Positions 26,564 to 36,102 are shown, numbered from the stretch's first letter. The stretch is DNA of 64,000 bases from Pseudolysobacter sp964466115 (GCA_964466115.1 CAYXMH010000013.1:15155-79154), one strand, 5' to 3'. Notes: generated by a model not told the origin, from the letters alone. Translations and numbers: made by a program.

Positions 26564-29500
26564 TTACGGTACTACGGTCAAATTCACCGGTACGACCACG
26601 GAAGGTTGTACTGGGTCATCCGAGTTCACACACAAATTCGCAGCATAGGTTCCGGCGGTGAGCCCGGTGGTATTGATATGCAACGTGGTGGTTTGACTTG
26701 AACCAGGGTATACCGCCGCACCGGTTACCGTTTCTGATAACCAACTCGCTCCGCAGGTAAAACTGGCGCGAATCTTCAATGCCAAGCCGTCCGCGCCAGG
26801 ATCGGCGAAGACATCGCTGGAAGGTTGCCATGTCTCTAAACCTGTGAACGTCGGGCCAATCGCTTGTGCAACCACACCAGTTGGTTGCGTGGTGATAAAC
26901 CAAGCCCAACCAGGACCACCGCCGCTAAAGGCGGTCGTAGCAAACGTTGGATACACCGCAACCCAGTAACGGGCACCGGCCGTCAGTACCGGAGCCGCCG
27001 GGCATGGACTTACCCCGGCAGCCGCCGCGGCAACGATATCCAGAGCGATGGTCGAAGACGGAGCACCTATCGTCAGTCCAGTACTGCTGGCACCACCCGT
27101 CGTTCTTGTACAGCTATAGACTTCGCCGCCAATGCCACCCTCCGGATTACCCGCGGGAACGCTGCCCACGTCCGAATACACTTTAATCGTGATGCTTTGG
27201 GCTAGCGTAGCCAATGTGCTGCTGCTTCCATAGACAAAACCGTTGGCCGTTATTTTCGATAGGGTAGCCGCGGTCGAAAAAGTGAAATCGTCCGCGTTAT
27301 AGAGTCCGCGCGGGTTATTCCACTGTGTTGATGGCAAGCCGTCGCTAGCTTGGCTCGGCTGATTAAACGCATCCACGGTCACCGTAGAACCGGTCGTCGG
27401 AATGGTCCAATTCAATACCAAGCCACCGTCGTTGTGCACCACGGCGTCGGTTGTTCCCGCCAACCCCGCGCCAACCGTAATATTGATCGGGTTCGGGGTA
27501 ACGCGAATCTGCGCTGGCGGTACATTGATTGCAATCGGCATGTGCAAAGTGGGCACACTCGGGCTGCCCGCGGGCGTCAACGTCAGTTGACCGAAGCGCC
27601 AACCGGAACTGGTTGCTGTCGATGTATCAGCCACGATATGCAAATTCTGCAATACGCCAGGCGACGTCGAGGTGGTGAAGGACAGTGGCGTGGTACCAAC
27701 ACTAACCCCAGTGCCACCCATCGTTACACTCACATTCCACAGTTGTGCCGTACCCAGCGCATTCTTTAGCTGGCGATCAAACGAACAACTTGATGCACAA
27801 GCGCTGTCGTAAATCGAGGGCAAATTCAGCGTACGCGGATCACCACCGGTGGCCGGGTTGGCATTTTGATAATTGGCCGTGGTCTCATTCAAGATCAAGC
27901 CCGCATTGGCGCCCAAATTCACTTGCACGCGACCAGCGCCGACATCAAACGGATCGGCAGGGGTCGTTCCGTTGGCTTTCAATACACCGGCCGTGGTCGC
28001 CGTCATCATCAAGGCCGACTTGATTTCCGATGGTGTCCAGTGCGGATGTGCCGATTTCACCAACGCCGCTGAACCAGCTACGTGCGGAGCCGCCATGGAG
28101 GTGCCGGACAACAAACCAACTGAACTCGCCACGCCATTGAGTGACGCCAAAATGTTAACCCCAGGTGCATCGATATCGGGTTTTAGAACATTAATTGAAG
28201 CGGGACCTAACAAACTGAAATCCGCCAGAACATCGGGTGTTCCTGCATAAGGCGTTTGGGGATGCGTGATACCCGCGGTGTGGGTACTGCTACCACCCGC
28301 ATAATAGGTTTGCAACGCAAGCGCGGCCGTTTGATCAAGCCCCCATACCGGAACCGTTGGTGTTGGCGGGCTGACGGCGATATTTGTCAAGGGTGCGGAA
28401 CCCGCGCGGTTGTTCGCAATCACGACGGCAATTGCACCCGCCGCCGTCGCATTGGTTACCTTGGTGACAAATGTGCAGGTGCCGCGGCTAACCAATGCAA
28501 TCGAAGCTGTGAAGGTTCCTCCCGGATATGCGGCGCAGCCATCGGTACCCGTGGTGGTGGTAGCGTTAAATTGTGGGCTGACCACGATCGGCGTCGTATC
28601 GACGATCGATGCGCTGAGCGTTGGGCTGCCGCTGCCATAATTCAAAAGATAATTTCCCGTTGGCGTCACCAATGTGTTGGCAAACCCGGCACGCGCATGC
28701 GTGCTGGCGGCCACCGTTGCGACCCACGGTTCATAATGATTGGTGGTGCCAGAAGCCACGGGCGCCGTGCCGTTACCGGCTGAAGCGGATACCAAAATCC
28801 CGGCATCCATCGCAGACAAAAAGGCTTGTGAGGTGGCGTCGGTCCAAGGCTGTACACCGCCGCTGATCGAGTAATTAATGACATCCACCACGCCATCGAT
28901 CACCGCTTGTTCGGCGCCATTGGTGGTGGCCACATTGCCGCACAAACCGCGGCCATCGGATATGCGCGTGTAACACGCATCGTAAATGATCAAATTGGCG
29001 TGCGGCGCTACGCCGCTGATTTCAATCGGCAATCCGTTGTAATTCGCCAACCGCGTATTGCCCATCGCGGTACTGGAGGTATGACTGCCGTGGCCACCTT
29101 CATCTTCGCTTCCCGGGGGCTCATTTGCATTGGTGTCGGAATGGACCTGCGGATAAGAAAAATCCCACGAACCGATCACTTTGTCGTTACACGGATCTTG
29201 CGCTGCATAGCCTGGATTGCACCAGCCAAGATAATGTCCGGTGCCAAGCGGGTTATTGATCGTGAAGCCAGCCTCATCCGTTGCCGAATTAGCGGGACTA
29301 TCAAAGTTGGTGCCGGAATCGATATCACCAACCACCACACCTTCGCCGCGGTTGCCCGCCGGTACGGTTTCAAAGCCGCCGACAAACACGGTGTCGATTC
29401 TTCCGCTGGTCGAACCCCACCACAGCTGAGAAGCGCCGATCAAATTCGGTCCAACATCGGTATTAAGATCATAGGTACGGTAACGCTCGACATGCGTTAC

Positions 29501-29950
29501 GCCGCTAATTCTTTTAAGTTCCTTCGCTTCGCTCGCGCTAAACCACGCGCTAAATCCGTTATAGGCATAGCGGTATTCATACAAGGCCGTGACGGGGCGC
29601 CCTAGCAAAGTCGACGCATCGTTCAATACCTGATCGTGAACCGCCGACAAATGATCGGCATACACGCGCGCCTCGGTCGATTTCACATCAACGCCGGCCC
29701 TGAAATCCTGTTTATGCGGAATGGCCGCAAACCCTCGCAGTTCACCGCGATAACGCACCACCGGCGCCTCGCTCAAACCGATGATATACAGCGTGCGTCC
29801 GGAGGCATCGCGTGGGATATCGGTGCTTGAGTTTTCAATCATGTACGTTGGTGCAGCCACTGCTCGATCTGAGCTGGTGCCCACTGCTTCTGTAATGAGT
29901 CCGATCGCAACGATCGCGGCGGTAGCTAGCAATAAAAAGATATTACGCAC
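26564..29950 (-). CDS. Very large secreted S8 subtilase with PA domain
   Basis: A 1128-residue extracellular protease. Signal peptide about 1-32; an I9-like propeptide (about 80-150). The catalytic domain has Asp in VVVGDIDSGTNF (about 208), His in EGGHGSHTSS (about 285) and Ser in LSGTSMAAPHVAG (about 616). A PA insert (about 430-560, GTCTFVTKVTNATAAGAIAVV in parts) lies between His and Ser. The C-terminal 450 residues are beta-rich, with MAM-like and surface repeats ending VPVNLTVVP. An odd insertion before the Asp motif contains DTVFVGGFE, like the C-terminal tag on other exported proteins here. Length and layout resemble PA-containing subtilases of plant and bacterial type. Confidence 0.9.
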   Translation of the reverse strand: MRNIFLLLATAAIVAIGLITEAVGTSSDRAVAAPTYMIENSSTDIPRDASGRTLYIIGLSEAPVVRYRGELRGFAAIPHKQDFRAGVDVKSTEARVYADHLSAVHDQVLNDASTLLGRPVTALYEYRYAYNGFSAWFSASEAKELKRISGVTHVERYRTYDLNTDVGPNLIGASQLWWGSTSGRIDTVFVGGFETVPAGNRGEGVVVGDIDSGTNFDSPANSATDEAGFTINNPLGTGHYLGWCNPGYAAQDPCNDKVIGSWDFSYPQVHSDTNANEPPGSEDEGGHGSHTSSTAMGNTRLANYNGLPIEISGVAPHANLIIYDACYTRISDGRGLCGNVATTNGAEQAVIDGVVDVINYSISGGVQPWTDATSQAFLSAMDAGILVSASAGNGTAPVASGTTNHYEPWVATVAASTHARAGFANTLVTPTGNYLLNYGSGSPTLSASIVDTTPIVVSPQFNATTTTGTDGCAAYPGGTFTASIALVSRGTCTFVTKVTNATAAGAIAVVIANNRAGSAPLTNIAVSPPTPTVPVWGLDQTAALALQTYYAGGSSTHTAGITHPQTPYAGTPDVLADFSLLGPASINVLKPDIDAPGVNILASLNGVASSVGLLSGTSMAAPHVAGSAALVKSAHPHWTPSEIKSALMMTATTAGVLKANGTTPADPFDVGAGRVQVNLGANAGLILNETTANYQNANPATGGDPRTLNLPSIYDSACASSCSFDRQLKNALGTAQLWNVSVTMGGTGVSVGTTPLSFTTSTSPGVLQNLHIVADTSTATSSGWRFGQLTLTPAGSPSVPTLHMPIAINVPPAQIRVTPNPINITVGAGLAGTTDAVVHNDGGLVLNWTIPTTGSTVTVDAFNQPSQASDGLPSTQWNNPRGLYNADDFTFSTAATLSKITANGFVYGSSSTLATLAQSITIKVYSDVGSVPAGNPEGGIGGEVYSCTRTTGGASSTGLTIGAPSSTIALDIVAAAAAGVSPCPAAPVLTAGARYWVAVYPTFATTAFSGGGPGWAWFITTQPTGVVAQAIGPTFTGLETWQPSSDVFADPGADGLALKIRASFTCGASWLSETVTGAAVYPGSSQTTTLHINTTGLTAGTYAANLCVNSDDPVQPSVVVPVNLTVVP

Positions 29951-30127
29951 TTCAAATTCCTCCCGTCATAAACTTTAAAGTTCCGCGAATGCGAAAAGTG
30001 CGACTTAACACCACTTGAGGCATGCTTAACTGCAACCGATAGTTGCGTCGGTCGAACTTGACACAGCCGGCGGACTATAGCGGCAACTTTAGGCCATTGC
30101 CACTATTCATTTAGAAGCTTGCGCGGG

Positions 30128-31612
30128 TTAACAACATCCGTGATCGCCGAATGCGCTGGGCGGGTTTGGATTGGCCCCCGTCGCCCCTTGAGTCAAACCC
30201 TGTTGGCTCGCCGCATAATGATCCGCCACTACTTTCGCCACACACATGCTCAAACGTTTTCCGGTCGGAATATGCAAAAACTCATTCGGCCCATGGGCGT
30301 TGGACTGAGGACCTAACACGCCGGTGATAAGGAATTGCGCGTTCGGAAATTTTTCCCCCAACATCCCCATAAAAGGAATGGTTCCACCCTCGCCCATATA
30401 AGCCGCAGGTTGCCCGAAATATTGCTCCGAAGCCGCGGCAACCGAGTGTTCTAACCAATGCGACAGGCGCGGCGCATTCCAGCCGGTTGACGCCTTTTCC
30501 AATTCAAAACTGGTATGGCACCCGTACGGAGGATCTTTTTCGAGCAATTGCTTAACGAGCTCACCGGCACGCACCACGTCCAATGTCGGGGGCAGCCGCA
30601 ATGAAAGCTTCGCCGCTGAATAAGGACGCAGCACATTGCCGGCGTTCGATAAGGGCGGGAATCCATCCATTCCAGTGACCGATAAAGCCGGACGCCACGT
30701 GCGATTCAGCACCAGCTCGGTCAAATCCGACTGCATCGGACGCATGCCGCTGACAAACGGGAATTTGCAATAAACCGCATCTCCCAACACGCTGGCACAC
30801 TGCTGCGCTTGTTGCAGACGCTGCGCCGGAATTTCAACGTACAATTCCTGCGGTACGATCTTGCCGGTGACTTCGTCCTCCAGGCGCGACAACAGTTGCC
30901 GCAAAATGCGGAAGCTTGAGGCCACAATGCCCGAGGCATCGCCGGAATGAACGCCCTCTTCCAGCACCTTTACCACCAGGTTACCGCCGGCCATCCCGCG
31001 CAAGCTGGTCGTCAGCCACAGCTGCTCGTAATTACCGCAGCCGGAATCCAAACACACAATCAACGACGGTTTGCCAATTCGCGACACCAGATGATCGACG
31101 TAGTAGGGTAAATCGTAACTGCCGGATTCCTCGCATGCCTCAATCATCACCACGCAACGCGCGTGTTTAAGCCCTTGCTGCTGCAACGCAACGATGGCGG
31201 ATAACGCCCCAAAAATGGCATAGCCATCATCGGCGCCGCCACGTCCGAACAGCTTGTCGCCTTCGAGCACCGGCTTCCATGGCCCTAGATGCGCCGACCA
31301 GCCGGTCATCTCCGGTTGCTTGTCCAAATGACCATACAACAGCACGCAATCGTCCCCTTGCCCCGGGATGTCAATAAAAATCAGTGGGGTACGGCCGGCT
31401 AAACGCACCACCTCAAGCTGCATGCCGGCGATGGGCTGCGCCCGAGCCCACGCCGCCATCAATTCCACCGCCTCGTCCATATAGCCATTCTTGGACCAAT
31501 CGACATCAAACATCGGTGATTTATTCGGAATTTTGATGTATTCCATCAGCTGCGGAACGATTTGCTGGTTCCAAAGGCCGGAAACGGAATCCTGGATTTG
31601 CGTGGCGTTCAT
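30128..31612 (-). CDS. M20 family metallopeptidase (dipeptidase/carboxypeptidase-like)
   Basis: A 494-residue cytoplasmic di-zinc peptidase. Metal and catalytic motifs: LLYGHLDKQPEMTGW (His, Asp), RGGADDGYAIFGAL (bridging Asp), EACEESGSYDLPYYV (general-base Glu and metal Glu), CLDSGCGNYEQLW, and a late His in GPQSNAHGPNEF. A dimerisation domain lies at about 220-370 with GVHSGDASGI. Close in pattern to carnosinase/CNDP-type dipeptidases. Substrate unknown. It lies 177 bases from the large subtilase on the same strand, so it may help degrade peptides, but that link is speculative. Confidence 0.88.
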   Translation of the reverse strand: MNATQIQDSVSGLWNQQIVPQLMEYIKIPNKSPMFDVDWSKNGYMDEAVELMAAWARAQPIAGMQLEVVRLAGRTPLIFIDIPGQGDDCVLLYGHLDKQPEMTGWSAHLGPWKPVLEGDKLFGRGGADDGYAIFGALSAIVALQQQGLKHARCVVMIEACEESGSYDLPYYVDHLVSRIGKPSLIVCLDSGCGNYEQLWLTTSLRGMAGGNLVVKVLEEGVHSGDASGIVASSFRILRQLLSRLEDEVTGKIVPQELYVEIPAQRLQQAQQCASVLGDAVYCKFPFVSGMRPMQSDLTELVLNRTWRPALSVTGMDGFPPLSNAGNVLRPYSAAKLSLRLPPTLDVVRAGELVKQLLEKDPPYGCHTSFELEKASTGWNAPRLSHWLEHSVAAASEQYFGQPAAYMGEGGTIPFMGMLGEKFPNAQFLITGVLGPQSNAHGPNEFLHIPTGKRLSMCVAKVVADHYAASQQGLTQGATGANPNPPSAFGDHGCC

Positions 31613-31871
31613 AATCTTTCGGTTCTCAAACGTAAACGTTGGAGTTTACCGTGCAAATCGGGGTTGTGCGTCATGCCACATCACGTTTTATTGCAATTTC
31701 TAGCATTTATGACAGCTGCTCTGTAGGAAATTTCTTACCCATCGATACGTTAATCAACGACAAAATGCCACGTCTAGTGGCGATATTCGCAGATCACCCT
31801 CGCACGTAATCTCTCCATGGCTCCCACCCTTGTGGGATCTAAACCAAACCGTCTCTATTGAAGGAACCTTT

Positions 31872-32216
31872 ATGACCTTATTAAAAGCATTGATTCTCTC
31901 CTTGGCACTGTCATTACCGGCTTTCGCCACCACCAGCGTCAATATCAACACCGCCGATGCCGGTGCCATTGCCAAAGGGTTAAGCGGCATCGGTCCACGT
32001 AAGGCCGAAGCGATTGTCGAATACCGCAAGCAACACGGCGCATTTAAGAGCGTCGATGAGCTTACTCACATAAAAGGCATTAACGCCAAAACCGTGGCAA
32101 AAAACCGTGACGTGATCGCACTGAATGGCGATACCAAAATCGAATCCAAGGCGGCTGCCAAAGCCGCGACAGCAAAATCCGCTGCGCATTCGGGAGGGGC
32201 TGACACCGACCAATAA
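31872..32216 (+). CDS. ComEA-like helix-hairpin-helix protein, secreted
   Basis: A 114-residue protein. Signal peptide about 1-19 (LKALILSLALSLPAFA), then a double helix-hairpin-helix: NINTADAGAIAKGLSGIGPRKAEAIVEYR (in parts, LSGIGPRKA) and HIKGINAKTVAKNRD. The C-terminus is Ala/Lys-rich. Such proteins bind double-stranded DNA in the periplasm, as ComEA does in uptake during natural transformation. ATG 31872 has GAAGGA upstream. No other competence gene is next to it. Confidence 0.88.
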   Translation: MTLLKALILSLALSLPAFATTSVNINTADAGAIAKGLSGIGPRKAEAIVEYRKQHGAFKSVDELTHIKGINAKTVAKNRDVIALNGDTKIESKAAAKAATAKSAAHSGGADTDQ

Positions 32217-32220
32217 GATC

Positions 32221-32277
32221 AGCCCGCCCTCCCCTTGTTCCAATAGGCGGGGCTAAGGGGAGGGATTGGAGCGGGCT
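32221..32277 (+). terminator. Nested GC-rich hairpin after the ComEA-like gene
   Basis: AGCCCGC (32221-32227) pairs with GCGGGCT (32271-32277), and inside it CCCTCCCC (32227-32234) pairs with GGGGAGGG (32257-32264). It starts four bases after the stop codon. There is no T-run, so it may be an mRNA end stabiliser rather than a strict rho-independent terminator. Confidence 0.5.
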
Positions 32278-32375
32278 CGGAACGTAATGCACCTGCGGCA
32301 CTGGCCTTAAAGCGATTCAGGATCGGCGTGTTAATACGCTAAACTGCGCGCTTTAAAGTGCTGCCTGGATTGCAC

Positions 32376-32837
32376 ATGATCTTACCCCGCTATCACATTG
32401 CAAAATCCACAATTCCCAACGCCGGCAAGGGCCTTTTTTTAGATGAGACGGTGACTCGCGGACACTTAATCACTGCGCCGGACAATATCTCTCGGGTGTA
32501 TCGTTGGCAGGAAGTCATGGCGCTGCCAAACGTCACCGAGTTACTGCCGGCGACGGTGCGCTGGTTCCAAGACTACTACACCATTACTCCCGAATGGACT
32601 GACGAGTGCTACATCAATCACTCGTTTACGCCTTGCTGTTTATGGCACTTGGGATTTGTTTTCGCGCTGTCCGATCTGCCCATCGGCAGCGAAATCACCG
32701 TCGACTACCGCCACCTGCTTGCTCCCGGCCAAGAAGAGGATTTTCGCGATGCGCTGACCAATGAAGCCATCGTGGGCTACGAATGGGCCGAAAGTCTGCG
32801 CGCCTCGGCGTTGCAATTGATTCAGTTACTGAATTAA
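32376..32837 (+). CDS. SET-domain protein
   Basis: A 153-residue protein covering a single SET domain, the fold of protein lysine methyltransferases. Landmarks: the N-flank KSTIPNAGKGLFLDETVTRG (in parts, NAGKGLF), CYINHSFTPCC (cofactor-site NHS) and IGSEITVDYRHLL (closing Tyr). Bacterial stand-alone SET proteins have few known substrates; methylation of a protein lysine is a family-based guess. ATG 32376 is preferred; GTG 32358 would add six residues. The HutD-like gene follows by 10 bases. Confidence 0.85.
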   Translation: MILPRYHIAKSTIPNAGKGLFLDETVTRGHLITAPDNISRVYRWQEVMALPNVTELLPATVRWFQDYYTITPEWTDECYINHSFTPCCLWHLGFVFALSDLPIGSEITVDYRHLLAPGQEEDFRDALTNEAIVGYEWAESLRASALQLIQLLN

Positions 32838-32847
32838 ATCCAACGCT

Positions 32848-33441
32848 GTGACTGTTCAATTGATCAGCCAGCACGAATACCGACGCATGCCGTGGAAAAA
32901 CGGTGGCGGCCTCACCTGCGAGATCGCCGTATTTCCAACACCGCTGGATACGCCGAATTCCAATTTCGATTGGCGCATAAGCATTGCGGAAATTGATAAC
33001 GATTGCCCATTTTCCACATTTAATGGGTACGACCGGGCTTTGTTAATGCTGCACGGCGCCGGTATGGAGCTTAACTTCGATCAGGCGCCATCGGTGACAT
33101 TGCGCGAACCGTATCAAATCGCGCGTTTCGCCGGTGAATGGCAGACCAACTGCCGTCTTATCGCGGGTCCAACGCGCGATTTCAACGTGATAACCCGCCG
33201 GGGTGTTGTGGATGCGCAAGTAATGCACAGGCCATTGGTGGATACCATGGTTTTTTTTAATGGGCCAGGCGTGGATTGGTTGATTTATGTCGCCAATGGC
33301 CATGCCAAATTCACCTCGCATTCAACCCAAGCGCAAACCGGCGACACGCTGCACTTAACGGGCGACACAACCGATTCCCGGAATGCACTAACCGGCGCTG
33401 GCGAATTGCTATTGGTTAGGCTCGCCCGGCATCCGGTTTAA
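32848..33441 (+). CDS. HutD/Ves family cupin-like protein
   Basis: A 197-residue protein with the family opening RMPWKNGGGLTCEIAVFP, then FDWRISIAEID and CPFSTFNGYDRALLMLHGAGMEL (in parts). HutD is a bicupin found with histidine-use genes in pseudomonads, and Ves is a cold-related protein in E. coli; a small-ligand sensor role has been proposed. There are no hut genes here. GTG start at 32848. It shares a short gap with the SET gene, so the two may form a transcript. Convergent with the suf operon. Confidence 0.85.
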   Translation: MTVQLISQHEYRRMPWKNGGGLTCEIAVFPTPLDTPNSNFDWRISIAEIDNDCPFSTFNGYDRALLMLHGAGMELNFDQAPSVTLREPYQIARFAGEWQTNCRLIAGPTRDFNVITRRGVVDAQVMHRPLVDTMVFFNGPGVDWLIYVANGHAKFTSHSTQAQTGDTLHLTGDTTDSRNALTGAGELLLVRLARHPV

Positions 33442-33456
33442 ACGATCGATCGGCCA

Positions 33457-33777
33457 TTAATCCCAACGGTCGTCCTTTGTATACACAAATCCATTTTCCA
33501 CTTTAACGGGGAATTTCGCAGTCGGCTCGTACGCTGGAGGGCACAATGCTTTGCCGGTGCGCACGTCGAAACGAGCGCCGTGACGCGGACATTCAATTTC
33601 GTAGCCATGAAGCTCCCCGCCGGCCAATTCCCCGCCATCGTGAGTGCACACATCCTCGATCGCATATAGCTCGCCATTCACGTTGAACAACGCAACCGGA
33701 ACGCCCTCGATGTCGATCAATCGACATTCACCCGGCAAGAGCTCGCTCCGTGCACAAACCCGGACCCAATCACTCAT
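33457..33777 (-). CDS. Rieske [2Fe-2S] ferredoxin-like protein, last gene of the suf operon
   Basis: A 106-residue protein with one Rieske centre: Cys44-Thr-His46 in EDVCTHDGG and Cys63-Pro-Arg-His66 in IECPRHGARF. It resembles ferredoxin components of ring-hydroxylating dioxygenases and NirD, but no oxygenase gene is near. It overlaps the GNAT gene by four bases at the end of the suf operon. It could deliver electrons for cluster building or be a first client of the pathway; both are inference. Confidence 0.9.
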   Translation of the reverse strand: MSDWVRVCARSELLPGECRLIDIEGVPVALFNVNGELYAIEDVCTHDGGELAGGELHGYEIECPRHGARFDVRTGKALCPPAYEPTAKFPVKVENGFVYTKDDRWD

Positions 33778-34307
33778 GGCAAGACCTTCGACAATACCTC
33801 AAAACGCAAGTCATCGCGCTTGGGTAGGCCAAAGCGCGCATCGCCATACGGAAATGGCTTGTAAATGCCGGTGCGACGATAACCGCAACGCTCGTACCAA
33901 GCGATCAACTCAGTGCGAATCGTGATTACCGTCATCTGCATTTGGCAACACTGCCAATCGTCATGCGCAATGCGTTGCGCCTGCGTCAACAAAGCACGGC
34001 CCACCCCGGACCCTTGCAATGCCGGTTTAACGGCGAACATGCCGAAATAACCCATATCGTTTTGCTTTTCAATATGCGCGCAAGCCACCAGCGCTTGATT
34101 TCGTTCGGCTAATAAAATACGACTGTCCTCAGCGCCGATTAAATGCATTACGCCAATCAGGTCAACCCGCTGTCCATCCAAAAAATCCGCCTCCGTGGTC
34201 CAGCCTGCGCGGCTGCTGTCGCCGCGATAAGCCGATTCAACCAATGCGACAACCAAGCTCGCATCTTCGCGGGTGGCGTAGCGAAATTGTAGATTAAGGG
34301 TAGCCAT
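33774..34307 (-). CDS. GNAT-family N-acetyltransferase in the suf operon
   Basis: A 177-residue enzyme. The acetyl-CoA binding motif A is FAVKPALQGSGVGRALLTQAQ (in parts, LQGSGVGRALL), with the following strand and helix MQMTVITIRTELIAWYERCGYRRTGIY. Substrate unknown. It sits 11 bases after sufU and overlaps the Rieske gene by four, so it is an integral part of the transcript. That position is conserved only in part of the related genomes as far as I recall, so its link to Fe-S assembly is open. Confidence 0.88.
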   Translation of the reverse strand: MATLNLQFRYATREDASLVVALVESAYRGDSSRAGWTTEADFLDGQRVDLIGVMHLIGAEDSRILLAERNQALVACAHIEKQNDMGYFGMFAVKPALQGSGVGRALLTQAQRIAHDDWQCCQMQMTVITIRTELIAWYERCGYRRTGIYKPFPYGDARFGLPKRDDLRFEVLSKVLP

Positions 34308-34318
34308 CGCACCTCACG

Positions 34319-34771
34319 TTAACCTTCCGTGTCGGTACTGGCAGCACTGCGATCATCCAATGCCGCCAGCAATGTTGCCCAGGGTAATAACGCGCATTTT
34401 ATTCGCGCCGGATAGCGGCGCACCTCAAGCAAAGCGTTAAGGCGCCCCAATGCCGGGTCTTCGCCACTGTCTGGATTCATCAGCAGTACTGCTTGGAAAC
34501 GACGCTGCAAATCGATTACCTCGCTCAGGTCGCGTCCTGTTACCGCCTCGCTCATCAGCGAGGCGGTTGCCGTTGCGATCGCACACGCCTCACCATGAAA
34601 GGCGATGGCGTCAAGCCGCGTACCGTTCACGCGCAATTCCAAGTGCAGATGATCGCCGCACAGGGGGTTGTCGCCGTTCGCTATGTGCGTTGGAGCCTCA
34701 AGCGTGCCGAAATGACGCGGCGCGCGGTTGTGATCCAATACCGTTTGTTTGTAGAGATCGGGAACGGACAT
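34319..34771 (-). CDS. sufU: SufU-type Fe-S scaffold or sulfur-acceptor protein
   Basis: A 150-residue IscU-fold protein. The three ligands and the catalytic Asp are present: Cys38 and Asp40 in NPLCGDHL, Cys63 in GEACAIATA, and Cys126 in IKCALLPW. SufU proteins bind zinc and take persulfide from SufS, handing it to SufBCD. The insertion between the second and third Cys typical of SufU is visible (about 80-118). It lies 24 bases after sufS. No sufE or sufA is present, so this probably fills the acceptor role. Confidence 0.9.
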   Translation of the reverse strand: MSVPDLYKQTVLDHNRAPRHFGTLEAPTHIANGDNPLCGDHLHLELRVNGTRLDAIAFHGEACAIATATASLMSEAVTGRDLSEVIDLQRRFQAVLLMNPDSGEDPALGRLNALLEVRRYPARIKCALLPWATLLAALDDRSAASTDTEG

Positions 34772-34795
34772 TACGACATCGTATCGGATTGTGGC

Positions 34796-36049
34796 TTACA
34801 GCAACATGCCCCGCGCCCGCGCCAACGCAGCAACGAAGAAATCCACCTCTTCGCGCGTGTTGTAAAACGCAAGCGATGCGCGCACGGTCGCGGCCACGCC
34901 ATAAAACTGCATCAATGGATGGGCGCAATGGTGTCCCGAGCGCACCGCCACGCCGTCGGTGTCGAGAATCGTTGCCAGGTCGTGCGCGTGCGCGCCGGCA
35001 ACGGCAAACGAAATCACCGGAGCCTTATGCGATGCCTCACCAAAAATACGCAATCCGGGAATGTCTTGCAGTGCATCGGTTGCGTATGCCAGCAACCCTT
35101 GCTCATACGTTTGGATGCGCTCAAATTCGATACTATTGAGGTAATCAATCGCGGCACCAAGCCCAATAATGCCGGCAATATTGGGTGTCCCCGCCTCGAA
35201 CTTATACGGCAAATCGTTATATACCGTTTTCTCAAAACTGACGTGCTTGATCATTTCACCACCGCCGAGAAACGGCGGCATCGACTCGAGAATTTCACGC
35301 CGCGCCCACAACGCGCCGGTACCGGTTGGGCCGAACATCTTGTGCCCGGTCAGTGCATAGAAATCGCAGCCCAATGCCTGCACATCCACGGGACCGTGCG
35401 GACATGCTTGTGATCCATCCACCAATACTGGAATTCCTCGCTTATGAGCATGTTGCACAATGGTTTGTATCGGATTAACCGTGCCAAGCACATTAGAGAT
35501 GTGCGTGACTGCGATTAATTTGACATTAGAGGTCATCAACTCGATAAACCGCTCCAATATCAATTCACCACAAGCATCAATAGGTGCTACGCGAATTTTT
35601 GCGCCGGTACGTTGAGATACGATCTGCCAAGGCACAATGTTGGCGTGATGCTCCATGGTGGTTAATAGAATTTCATCACCGGGTTTTAATCTAGGCAACG
35701 CATAGGCGTACGCGACGAGATTAATCGCCTCGGTGGTGCCTTTGGTAAAAATAATTTCCTCGCGCATTGGCGCATTAATGAAAGCACGCAACTTATCGCG
35801 CGTGCTTTCATACAAGGCCGTGGCTTCGGCACCAAGGGTATGCACCGCACGCGAGACATTGGCGTTGTGCATCCGGTAATAATCGGATACCGCGTTAATT
35901 ACCGATTGAGGCTTTTGTGCCGTATTGGCATTGTCAAAATAGACCAGCGGTTTCCCGTGGATATGGCGCGCCAAATCGGGGAAATCGGCACGATAGCGGT
36001 GTGGATTGAAAATATCCCCGTCCACTTGATTGTTTACCGCGATACTCAT
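34796..36049 (-). CDS. sufS: Cysteine desulfurase SufS
   Basis: A 417-residue PLP enzyme of the group II desulfurase type that takes sulfur from cysteine as a persulfide. Motifs: KPLVYFDNANTAQKP at the N-terminus, TMEHHANIVPWQ, DGSQACPHGPVDVQ, the PLP Lys in YALTGHKMFGPTG, and the catalytic Cys in RSGHHCAHPLM. The group II substitution in the N-terminal signature (N-A-N-T instead of N-A-A-T) is unusual but conservative. Between sufD (53-base gap) and sufU. Confidence 0.96.
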   Translation of the reverse strand: MSIAVNNQVDGDIFNPHRYRADFPDLARHIHGKPLVYFDNANTAQKPQSVINAVSDYYRMHNANVSRAVHTLGAEATALYESTRDKLRAFINAPMREEIIFTKGTTEAINLVAYAYALPRLKPGDEILLTTMEHHANIVPWQIVSQRTGAKIRVAPIDACGELILERFIELMTSNVKLIAVTHISNVLGTVNPIQTIVQHAHKRGIPVLVDGSQACPHGPVDVQALGCDFYALTGHKMFGPTGTGALWARREILESMPPFLGGGEMIKHVSFEKTVYNDLPYKFEAGTPNIAGIIGLGAAIDYLNSIEFERIQTYEQGLLAYATDALQDIPGLRIFGEASHKAPVISFAVAGAHAHDLATILDTDGVAVRSGHHCAHPLMQFYGVAATVRASLAFYNTREEVDFFVAALARARGMLL

Positions 36050-36102
36050 AAATCATCCGGGTCAAAAACACTAGAAGAGGCGCTATACGCTCATTTCTCC
36101 AA

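Noticed and set aside
28907..29605. A 232-codon frame opposite the large subtilase
   Set aside because: Antisense to the catalytic region of the subtilase, with no recognisable domain.
30058..30081. TTGACA followed by TATAGC as a promoter between subtilase and M20 genes
   Set aside because: The spacer is only 12 bases and it would point into the 3' end of the leftward M20 gene.
34493..35413. A 306-codon frame opposite sufS and sufU
   Set aside because: It lies fully antisense to two strongly supported suf genes, with Arg/His-rich composition typical of a shadow frame.
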